NCBI GenBank assembly: GCA_037176705.1
Contig: CM073887.1
Location: 57,373,001 to 57,437,000, forward strand
Direction of reading: 5' to 3'
DNA from: Molossus alvarezi
Taxonomy: Eukaryota; Chordata; Mammalia; Chiroptera; Molossidae
DNA length: 64,000 nt
Every line of letters begins with the position of its first letter. The stretch's first letter is position 1. Below are positions 34,101-46,100 of the stretch, piece after piece. Below the pieces are notes generated by a model that was not told where the DNA came from, made no database searches, and saw only the letters and a program-made list of their open reading frames with translations. A program made the translations under genes and the position numbers.

Positions 34101-37100
34101 AAAGCATAGGAATGCCCGTGTGACTTGCTTTGTGAGTTCACATAAGCGGGAGCTATAAGAATCAGTGTATGATTTTCCCCATACACTTTACCACTGAACT
34201 ACGAGGGCTGTGTGTTACTTCAGCATCACATAACCTATCCTGACTCACACAAGAATGTATTAAGTTTTTATGAGAATTATATTGATTCATGTAATATATA
34301 AGATGTTTGGAATACAGTCTGGAGAATAGAATGTGTTACCTAAGAGCTAGAAAACTGAGACTTCCGAGAATAAGTAAATACAGCCAGGATTCGAACTCAA
34401 ACAGAGCATACCCTCTTAACCTCTGAATGATATTATGTCAGTAAAAGCTTGCTATTGAAAGTTTCAGTGGCTCAAAAGCAGTTCCAGTTTCTCTCCATCC
34501 AGGCCAGGGAAGGATGTATAAATCTAGAAGAGAAGCAAGCTGGCCCTTCTGGTTCTCGGGGGCTAAGAGGGTACAGCTCACCTGCTCAGCAATGCTACTG
34601 ATGATGACCAAGTGAGAGTAATTCTCTTGGCAGAACTTCCGGGCTTCATCCCATGACTTGGTGTTTGGGGAGAAGTAGTAACACTTGCCCTCAAAACGGA
34701 GCCAGCCTTCAGGGCAAGTGACCCTGTTACAGCCTGGGAACAGGATAAACTGCAATGAGAATCACTCCCATGGATTTGTGCATTATGCCAGCTCTGCCAT
34801 GCCCCCATCTTAGGACAATTCCCCAAGTCCCACTCACCTAATAAGCCTCGAAGTTCCACCAGAGACTGGTTGGTGTCAGCTCTTACTTGGTTAATTTCCT
34901 TCTTCAGGCTAGCAAGCCCTGCCATGCCAGTCACTGTCAGCAAGGAGAGGCTGGAAGGTTAGAGACCCAAACCGCCATATACCCACATCCACCACTGACT
35001 GCAGACACAGCAGAGAGAAGTCAAAATCTGTGCTCCCCACTGCACCCACATTCTTGTGGGTGGTACTACAACACAAAACAAACATGTTCAGTGCCCAGGA
35101 GGAGTCCTAGAGTGATTCAGAGGAGGGACTGATCTCTAGAGCTTGGGGTAGAGTGGAGATGGTGGGATTCCTGGAAGAGGTGGGTTTTAGAGGACACTGA
35201 TTCAGTTACTGTGAAGGGGTGGGGCAAAGCAGGCACCTTGGAAGCAAAGGTACAGAGGTAAGTATGTTGGGGAAGGCTGGTGTAGTAGAGGTCGAGGGAC
35301 CCTCATAGGAACTTAAGCTCAAAGTAGGATAAGGGTCAATGTTCTGTCCTTTGAATATCAAGTCAAGGGTTTCATATTGGATTCTGGGCAGTGAGAAGCC
35401 ACTGATGGTTTTTGAGTGAAAATGTTGCTTGATCTGAGGTATGGGGTGAGAGAGTGTGGAATGCAGCAATTTTTAGACTTCAGCAATCATGGTGAAGACC
35501 ATGCTAGCCCAGAAAATTCTTCTACAACTAATGTGTATATTTCCACTGCTCCCACACAAACTTGCCCTCTTCCAACACTTTCTATGTTTATCAGTAGATG
35601 GTCCTTCAGTTAGACAAGCCAGAAATATAAGGTATGTAGATATAAATAGATAAAGAGATAGAGATAGGAACAGACAGATATGACATCAATGTTATCCTTG
35701 ACACCTTTCTCGCTCATTGACTATCATTCCCAATCAATCCATCCCCAGATCTTAATTTTATTTCCTAAACCTTTCTACTTCACACAGTTCTCTCCATCCC
35801 CACAGCCACAATTCTCATTCAAGCCATTATCACTTCTCATCTGTCCAAATACACCATCCTCCTCCTTTGTACTTAAGCAAAGTTGTGTCCTACCACAGAG
35901 CCTTTGCACATGCCTGAGACCCTCAACCTTTTACCTGGTTACTTTCTTCTCTTCCTTCACTCAGCTACATTAGCATTCCCAAGGAAAGCCCTGTATGATC
36001 CTCCCAAAGACAAGGCCAAGACCCCTTGTTAGAATTTTTCATAGAATCACCTTCCTCTTCCTTTGGACTATTTAGTCATCAAAATTTCAAATTTAATACT
36101 CATGTAGGTGATGATTTGGTAAATGGCTGTTTATGCCTGTGCTGTCCAACATAAATAAAATGTGAATCATACAGGTAATTTTAAATTTTTTAATAGCTAT
36201 ATTTTAAAGTCAAATGAAAGAGGTAAAATTATTTTGAATGTTATTCCTATTTATCCAAATATATCCAAAATAGTATTATATCAGTATGTAATCAATATTA
36301 AAGATTATTATTATTAAGATATTTTACATTCTTTTTTGTAGCAAGGCTTTGAAATTGGTGTGTGTTTTAGACTTGCAGCACATCTCAGTTCAGAATAAGC
36401 ACATTTCAAGTGCTCAGTGACAGCCACAGTGACTCTTGACCACCATATTGAGCAGCAGAGGTACACACACTCCACAGGGACAGGTACTATATCTGATGAA
36501 TTCACCATCCTACCAACGCAACCCCCATCCAGGTACCTGGCTCAGTACCTGGCAGAAATAGGGTTGGGGGTTGGTCATGGAGCTGGGTTTGAGGATCATG
36601 TTGATGCTCAATTTGAATGAAACGGAACAACAAGAAAAGCCCAGAGTAAGTAGAAGAAAGGAAATAATAAAGATCAGAGTGGAAATAAATGACATAGAGA
36701 CTAAAAGAACAATACATAAGATCAATGAAACCAAGAGCTGGTTTTTTGAAAAAATAAACAAGATCGATGAACCATTGGCCAGACTCATCAAGAAACAAAG
36801 AAAGAGGACCCAAATAAATAAAATCAGAAATGAAAGATGTGAAGTAACAACTGACACAACAAAATACAAAGGATTGTAAGAAAATACTATGAACAACTGT
36901 ATGCTAACAATTTGGATAACCTTGGAGAAATGAACAAATTTCTAGAAACATACAATCTTCCCAAACTCAATCATGAAGAATCAGAAAACCTAAATAGACC
37001 AATAATAACTAATAATATTGAAGCAGGAATAAAAAAAATAAAAATAAAAAACTCCCACCCAACAAAATTTCTATACTGAGTGGTGTAACAGGGGAGTTTT

Positions 37101-40100
37101 ACCAAACATTCAAAGAAGAACTAATATCTATCCTCCTCAAACTATTCTAAATTATTCAAGAGAAAGAAAGTCTTCCAAGCTCTTTTTATGAGGCATTATC
37201 CTTATTCCAAAACCAGAAAAAGATATGACAAAGAAAGAATTACAGGCCAATATCCCTGATGAACATAGATGCTAAAATTCTCAACAAAATATTAGCAAAT
37301 AAGATCCAGCAGTACATTAAAAAGATTATACACCATGACCACATGGGATTTATTCTGGGAATGCAAGGAGGTACAATATTAGCAAATCAATTGTACAACA
37401 CGTTAACAAAATGAAAGATGAAAATCACATGATCAGCCTGGCTGCTATGGCTCAGTGGTTGTGCATCAACCCATGCACCAAGAGGTCACTAGTTCCATTC
37501 CTGGTCAGGGCACATGTCCAGGCTGTGGGCAAAATCCCCAGTGGGGGGCATGCAGGAGACAGCCAATTGAAGCTCTCTCTCATCAATGTTTCTGTCTCCC
37601 TCTCCCTCTCCCTTCCTCTCTCTCTAAAATAAATAAAGAAAAAAATTTTTTTAATCACATGGTCATACAAATAGATACAGAAAAAGCATTTGAAACCCAG
37701 CTGGTGTGGCTCAGTGTTTGAGCATTAGCGCATGGACCAAAAGGTTACTGGTTCAATTCCCAGTCAGGGCACACGCCCAGGTTGTGGGCTTGATCCCCAG
37801 TAGGAGTTGTGCGGGAGACAGCTGGTCAATGTTTCTACCTCTCTCTCTCTCCCTTCCTCTCTCTCTAAAAAAATCAATAAAAACATATTTTTTTAAAAAA
37901 TAGGTAGAGGACCTGAATAGACATTTCTCCAAAGAGGACATAGAAATGGCCAAGAGACATATGAAAAAATGCTCAACGTCACTAATCATCAGAGAAATAA
38001 AAATTAAAACTACAACGAAATATCATCTCACGCCTGCCAAATTGGCTACCATCAACAAATCAACAAACGACAAGTGCTGGCGAGGATGTGGAAGAAAGGG
38101 AACCCTAGCACACTGCTGGTGAGAATGCAGACTGGTGCAGCCACTGTGAAAAAAAGTATGGCGTTTCCTTAAAATAAAAAAGCAAATTGATTTTTGACCC
38201 AGTGATCCCACTTCTAGGAATATATTCTAAGAATCTCAAAACACTTTCTGGTCAAGATGGTGGCATGGGTAAATACGGTATCGCCTCCTCCCACAACCAC
38301 ATCAAAATTACAACTAAACTACAACACAACCATCATTCAGAACCGCCTGAAATACCTGAATGGAAGTCCTACAACTATGAAATTTAAAAAGCAGCCACAT
38401 CAAGACTGGTAGGGGCAGAGGCGTGAATAGGCTGGTCCCACTCCCACGTGTTGCGGATAAATATCAGGAGGACACCTCGGCTGGAAAGTCCTCCCTGAGG
38501 AGTGAGGGTTTCCCGTCCCACACCAGGTGCCCAGCTCAGGGTCCCAGTGCCAGGAAGAGAAGTCCCAATAACTTTTGGCTGTAAAAACCAGCGGGAACTG
38601 AGTAAGAGGGAGGCTGAGGCTGCTGGATCCCCAGGCAGTTCCTCTTAAAGGGCCCAAGCACAGACTTACTCAGACTTGCTCCCTCTAAGCTTGAGGGAAA
38701 GCAGCTTGAGGGGCACCAGAGACATCCAGGAAAGAACTGAGCTGATTGGCCTCAGGACAAGGGCTGGAGAGGTGGCTTTCTCCTGGGCAGACATGCTGGT
38801 GGAAGCTGATGTTCCTTTGGTGAGCCCTTCCCAGGTGAGGCAGATGGGCACCATATCTGGGACTCCAGCAACATGGCTCACACCATTTCCCCCCCACCCT
38901 GGTGATTCCCTGAGGCCCTGCCCCACCCAACTTTCAGGCCCCACCCAAGTTGTTTCCAAAGGCTTTACCATAGGATTGGCCTGTCTTGGATCCTGCTTCA
39001 GAGTTTCCTAAAATCTCTCAAACAAGCAGCATCTGGTCTCAACCAGCCCCATACCTCTCCTTAAGTGGCCCCAGGCCCAGCACTAGAAGCAGCTAGCCTT
39101 TGTTCACAACTTAGCTTTACTTGGACACCTCCACACCCAGCACAAGAATCAGCCATCAGCAGATCACTTTGTAGCTTATGACAGGTGGCCCCAAATAGAA
39201 CACAGGCAGTGGCTGACTTTGCCCCAAAGCCAGCACACCAAGTGGACAGCTTCAGACCACATCAAAACACCGCCACCCAATCAACTCCACAAGTGACACA
39301 CTCAATGAGTGGACTCAGTAGGTACAGAGCCCTACTGAAGTAAATTTTGCTCTGTGTGGTGGGCCCCTACATAGCTGATCCTCCAAGGGAATCAGAGGCT
39401 AGTGGTCAGTGGCCATAGCCAGTCCTTGCAGCTGATCAGCCTGAGTAAATCCCTCCCATTGATGTGCCAACAGCAATCAAGACTCAATTACAACATAAAG
39501 GTGTATAGTCCACACTAGGGGTGCACCTCGAGGGACCAGCTCAAGTGATCAGGGAAGCTATGACACTGGACCCTACAGGACACCTACAGCAATAAGCCTC
39601 CCTTCGAAGCCTAGGAGACATAGCAACTCTACCTAACACATAGAGATAAACACAGGAAGCAGCCAATATGAAGAGACAAAGAAACATGTCCCAAATGAAA
39701 GAAAAGAACAAAACTCCAGGAAAAGAATTTAACAAAATGGAGATAAGCAATCAATCAGATGCAGAGTTCAGAAAACAGGTTATAAGATTGCTCAAGGGAC
39801 TTAGTGAGACCTTCAAGGAACTTAAGGATAGCTCCAAGGAACATGAAACAACATAAAAAAGGACCAGGCCCTGGCCAGTTTGGCTCAGCGGTTGGAGCGT
39901 CGGCCTGCGGTACAGAGAGACCCGGGTTCGGTTCCCGCTAAGGGCACGTACCACGGTTGCAGTTTGTCCCCGGCCCTGGTTGGTCGTGCGGGTGGCAGCC
40001 ACTCGATGTGTCCCTTCACGACGATGTTTCTCTCTCTCTCTCTCCCTCTCTCCCCCTCCCGCTCTATCTGTACAAAAAATGGAAAAATGTCCTCGGGTGA

Positions 40101-43100
40101 GGATAAAAAAAAAAAAAAAGGACCAGTCAGAAATGAAGGAGGCACTAACTGAAATAAAGAATAATTTACAGGGAATTAATTGTAGAGTAGGTAAAGACAA
40201 GAAGCAAACCATCTATTTGAAGTATAAGTGTTATAGGCAGCTTTAGCCCAGTGAGAAATTAACCGGAGTTTGACCTCCACTGGGAATTCGAAAAGTAACA
40301 TCCTTCAGCTGTAAACAAATTGATAAGGAGAAACTGAAGCTTCCTTTTATCCCATAAACCTGTAACTGTTAAGAATATATGTACTGCACCTGGCTAACTC
40401 TCTGTAATTAGTGCTTGTTTAACCCTGATCATAAAAGGGCTGAAAGTCTGCTACGGGGGCTGCAGCTCTCCTCTGCGAAGGTTGGCTGCAGTCCCTGCGC
40501 AGGTAATAAAGCTCCTAATAATCAAAATTACTTTGTGTTCAGTGAGGTTGATTCTCCTGGGTTACAACATTTGGAGGCCCCAGCGAGATCACCGCAAGGT
40601 CCCCCTCCCTTTGGGGTAGACCTCCTCGGACTAGGCGCAGGAAGCCTCCATATCCTTCGCCTCAAATTGGCTTTCGATTTGACTAGGAGCTTTTCGGATC
40701 TGTCCCGGGACGTCTGGAGGTAAGGGAAACATCCCTTTCGGTATGTTTTCGGTTGTTTCCTCGAGGAGCTGTATCGGGTGTTCCGCAGGCGGGACGCCAC
40801 AGAACTGCCTCACCCTGGTCGGGACGGGACACCGGTCCCGGCTTATGGTTTCAGATCCGCTTGTGGATTTGATCGGGGTGTGAATGACAGTGGGCGTTCA
40901 CTGTCTGTTATTGTCTGTCCTTGTGTTATTGTCATGTGCCGGCTACTTTTCTTTCCTACAGAATGGGGCACGCCGATTTGAAAGCCCAAACACCGCTGCA
41001 ATGCATGCCGAGTAACTTCTCTGATTTCTTCAAGCGCCTGTGATTACCAAGCCAGCAGACCCAGGCTCCCTCAGGACCCTGTGTGAATTAGAATGGCCGT
41101 CGTTTGGCGTAGACTGGCCACCTGAGGGGTCATTTGACCACTCCCTATTGTTTGCTGTCAGGCCTAAGATATATAAGGTTCCACACCCCGACCAACAAAT
41201 ATATAGAGATGTGTGGATAGAGATAGCCCATGACAAACCGGGCTATCTAAGAAAGTGCCTAGCACCCTCAAAAATGGAGGGGAAAGAAACGAAAGCCAAA
41301 ATCGGGGGCGCACTATTATGCTAGCCACCCTGAGACCAAAAGAGGAATTGCCTCCGGAGCAGCCCTCAAAGGGCTCGAAAACCCCCACGAGTCCCCCGCC
41401 AGAGCCCCGCCCTAAGAACAGGCTCTATCCGGTGTTGCCAGAGGATCCTGAGGACCCAATCGAGGGGCTAGTAGACCCTCCCCCTTATCCACAGGGACCT
41501 CCCGAAGCCCCTTGATCGGCTCCTCCCTCGAATTTAGATAGTCCCCCACATAACCGCGGAGGAACCCCTTACAGTAAAAGGGAAGAAATCCCAGACTCCT
41601 CGGTTCCAATGTTGCCTGTCTGTGAGGTGCCCCCGCAGCCAGGGCACCTCCAGGACAGCGTTATATCTATGTCTCTTTTTCAACTAGTGATTTATACAAT
41701 TGGAAACACCAAAACCCCTCCTTTTCGGAGAAGCCCCAAGAGTTAATCTCCTTGATGGAGACTATTTTCCATACCCATCAACCAACACGGGACAATTGTC
41801 AACAGATTTTGCAGGCGTTATTTATGTCGAGAGAGAGAATATATAGGGAAGTGGCGAAAGGCCTTTTAGGGGAAGGGGAAGGGGACACCCGAGCGCACCG
41901 CCAAGAAATAGAGGAACGACTCCCCACACGTCCCCCTAACTGGGATCCCAACTCCCACGCAGGGCAGGAAGCCTTAGCCATTATCGCCAGTCTCTGCTTA
42001 GGGGTCTAAGGGCAGCAGCCAAGAAGCCATAAACTTTATTAAGATACATGAGGTTTTACAGGGCAGGGATGAATCTCCGGCAGCCTTCCTAGAAAGACTT
42101 TTAGAAGCCTACTGGACCTATTCTCCCTTGGACCTAGAAGCCAGTGAAAATAAACATATTGTTAACATAGCTTTTGTCTCCCAGTCGGCCCCAGACATCA
42201 GAAAGAAATTACAAAAGATAGAAGAATTTGAAGGAAAGAATCTTAGTGAATTGTTAAAAATTGCTCTAAAGTCTTCCAGAACAGGGATGATCCCATAACG
42301 GGCCAGACAAAGCAGCTAACTAAAATTCTACTAGCCACCCAGGGCGGAAAAATAACTCCACAAGGTCGCTATAAGAACGGACCCCAAGGAAACCAAAAAG
42401 AAAAGAAATGAAGGCCTCCCCTTAACAAGGACCAATGTGCTATTGTAAAGGAAAGGGACATTGGAAGAATGAGTGCCCCAAGGGGATCATGAAGAAGGAG
42501 AGGGAACAGGCTAGTAACTCCCCTGGCATCCTCTTCGAGGACCAAGAATGAAGAGGCCGAGGCTCCTACAAACTTGGCCCTCAGGAGCCTACGGTAATTT
42601 TGACAGTTGGGGGCCAACCAATCGATTTTCTAGTCAACACAGGGGCCACTTACTCAGTAGGCAAAAAGCCCCATGGACCCCTTACCTCTGAACGGACCTC
42701 CATTGTAGGAGCTATCAGGAAGCCCAAATCCTATCCTTGAAAACAGGCACAAATCACTGACCTAGGTAAGGGGACTATAACTCACTCCTTCCTAGTCATG
42801 CCAGACTGCCCCTACCCTCTTCTGGGAAGGGACCTGCTGCAGAAGCTACAGGCTACTATATCCTTTGCAAATGGAGAATACACCCTAACTATAGGGGAGA
42901 CACCACAGACAATTGTGGTGTCAGTTCCCATATCAGAGGAATACATACTATATGAAGGGGACCCTGAGAGACCAAATAACCAGAACCTATTAAGGAAATT
43001 GCAGGATGAAATTCCAGGTGTATGGGCCGAGACTGACCACCCAGGCTTAGCTGCACACCAACCACAAATAATTGTTCAACTCTTGAGTTCAGCTACCCCC

Positions 43101-46100
43101 ATACGGGTCTGGCAATACCCGATTCCCCGAAAAGCTAAGGTTGGGATTGCTAAGCATATCAGAAGACTATTACAGGCAGGTATTCTCCAGTCCTGCCAGT
43201 CAGCCTGGAACATGCCCTTGTTACCTGTGAAGAAGACAGGGAGATTATCACCCTGTCCAGGACTTACGTGAGGTAAATGTTCAGATAGAAACCATACATC
43301 CTACTGTGCCTAATCCTTACACCCTTTTGAGCCTCATACCACCCTCCAGGACCTTCTACATGGTCCTGGACCTGAAAGATGCCTTCTTCTCCCTGCCTTT
43401 ATCACCTTTGAGCCAACCCATCTTCGCCTTTGAATGGACGGATCCTGAGGGGGGATTTTTCTGGACAGTTGACATGGACCCGCCTGCCACAAGGATTTAA
43501 GAACTCCCCAATGCTGTTTGATGAAGCTCTCAGCAGAGACCTCCTCAGCTTCCGAGAAAGCCATCCACAGGTAACCCTTCTATATATGTAGATGACCTTC
43601 TTCTCGCAGCCTCTTCCTTGCAGGAATGCCTAGAAGCAACACGAGCCATCCTAGAGGAGCTGCAGAAACTGGGTTACCAAGTATCAGCCAAAAAGGCTCA
43701 ACTATGCACACAGGAGACAACCTACCTAGGATACTAACTAAAGGAAGGTAGGAGGTCCCTCTTGAACAGCAGGATTGAAGCTATCCTCCGGATCCCGACT
43801 CCAGTCACCAAGAGACAGGTACAGGAATTCCTAGGGGCTATTGGATATTGCCAACTATGTATTTTAGGCTTTGTGGAAATAGCAAAACCACTCTATTCCA
43901 GCACTGGGGGAAGGGGCACTGAACTTATCTGGACTGAGACAGAACAAAAGGCATTTGAGGAATTCAAAAGGGCCCTAACCTCCGCTCCAGCCCTAGCCTT
44001 ACCAGACATTACCCAGCCTTTCCAGCTCTTTGTAGCTGAAACAAGGGGAATTGCAAAAGGAGTCCTAACCCAAACCCTAGGGCCATGGAAAAGGCCAGTG
44101 GCCTATCTCTCTAAGAGACTTGATCCTATCGCTTCTGCCTGGCCAAACTCTATGAGAGCCATTGCAGCCACAGAGCTCTTAGTCAAAGAAGCTCAGAAGT
44201 TAACTTTAGGACAGGACCTGCAGACTATGGGGGCCACACACAGAAGCCTTCTGAAGGGGCCCGCTGGACCGGTGGATCTCAAACACGAGGATCACTCAGT
44301 ATCAGGTTCTACTCCTAAACCCACCACACATAACTTTCTCCAAGGCCTCAGTCCTGAACCCAGGCACCCTCATGCCAGATGATGACCCCGAGGAGCCACT
44401 GCACGACTGTTTTAAGAGCCTAGACACCCTTACGGGGTCCAGACCAGACCTCACTGACATCTCGCTCCTTGAGGCTGAATTTGAACTATTCACAGACGGC
44501 AGCAGCTATCTGAAAGAAGGGGCCAGACCAGCGGGGGCAGCAATCACCACTCGGATAGACATTATTTGGGCACAGGCCCTACCATGAGGAACTTCTGCCC
44601 AACGGGCTGAACTAATTGCCCTGGCACAAGCCTTAAGATGGGCACGAGGAAAGACAGCAAACATCTATACTGACAGCCACTACGCTTTTGCAACGGCTCA
44701 TGTTCATGGTTCCCTCTACCAGAAGAGGGGTCTCCTTACCTCCTCTGGCAAGGAAATCAAAAATAAGGAAGAAATCCTAGCCCTATTAGAAGCCATCTGG
44801 CTCCCAAAGAGGGTAGCAATCATGCATTGCAAAGGGCACTCGTCGGCCTGCGGTTCTGAGAGACCGGGGTTCGGTTCCCACAAAGGGCGCATACCTTGGT
44901 TGCAGTTTGTCCCCGGCCCTGGTCAGTTGTGTGGGTGGCAACCACTCGATGTGTTTCTTTCACATCGATGTTTCTCTCTCTCTCTCTCTCTGTTCCTCTC
45001 TCCCTCCCACTCTCCCTGAACAAAAAATGGAAAAATGTCCTCGGGTGAGGATAAAAAAAAAGAGGGGGGGGCTGAAAGTCTGCTACGGGGGCTGCAGTTC
45101 TACTCTGCAAAGGTTGGCTGCAGTCCCTGCGCAGGTAATAAAGCTCCTAATATTCAAAATTACTTTGTGTCCAAGTGAGGTTGATTCTCCTGGGTTACAA
45201 CAATAAGGAAGCAGAAAACACCCAATCAGAATGGCAAAAAGAAAAAAGAATCCAAAAAAATGAGGATAGTGTTAGGAGCCTCTGGGACAACTTCAAGGGT
45301 GCCAACATTTACATCATAGGGGTGCCTGAAGAGAGAGCAAGATATTGAAAACCTATTTGAAACAATAATGACAGAAAACTTCCCTAACTTGAAGGAAACA
45401 GACATACAAGTCCAGGAAGCACAGAGAGTCCCAAACTAGATGAACCCAAAGAGGGCCACACCAAGACACATCAGCACCAAAGTGCCAAAGGTTAAAGACA
45501 AAGAGAGAATCTTAAAAGCAGCAAGAGAAAAGCAGTCCGTTACCTACAAAGGAGCTCCCATAAGAGTGTCAGCTGATTTCTCAAAAGAAACTTTGCAGGC
45601 CAGAAAGAAGTGGCAAGAGATATTCAAAATGATGAAAAGCCATGACCTGCAACCAAGATTATTCTATCCTGCAAAGCTATCATTTAGAATAGTTGGGCAT
45701 ATCTTGAGTTTCCCAGACAAGGAAAAGCTAAAGGAATTCATCACCACCAAACCAATATTACATGAAATGTTGAAGGGTTTTCTTGAACGTGAAGAAGAAC
45801 AAAAATATGAACAGTATAATGGCAATTAATACATATCTATCAACAATTGAATCTACAAAAAAATAAGCAAACAGAACAAAAACAGACTCATAGATACAGA
45901 GAACTTTTTGTGGCTTGCCAGACGGGGCGGGGGCTGGGGAGATGGGTGAAAAAGATGAAGGAATTAAGAAGTACAAATTGGTTGTTGAACTGATGAACCT
46001 CAAGGGAAGAGAGGAAAGAGGGTGGGAAGAGATAAACCAAAGAACTTCTCTGCATATATGCATAACCAATGGATACCAACAATAGTGTGAGGAAGGCAGG

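Larger units (their letters stand above)
40229..45202 (+). mobile_element. Defective class I endogenous retrovirus
   Basis: Flanked by the 5-bp duplication ATAAG (40224-40228; 45203-45207). Order: 5' LTR, primer-binding site, broken gag, protease, reverse transcriptase and the start of RNase H, then a SINE at the deletion junction and the last 134 bp of a 3' LTR. Integrase and envelope are absent. The reading frames carry many shifts and stops. The gag/pol character is gammaretrovirus-like. It is inserted in ORF1 of H5; the uninterrupted site is seen in H6 near 47490. Confidence 0.93.
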
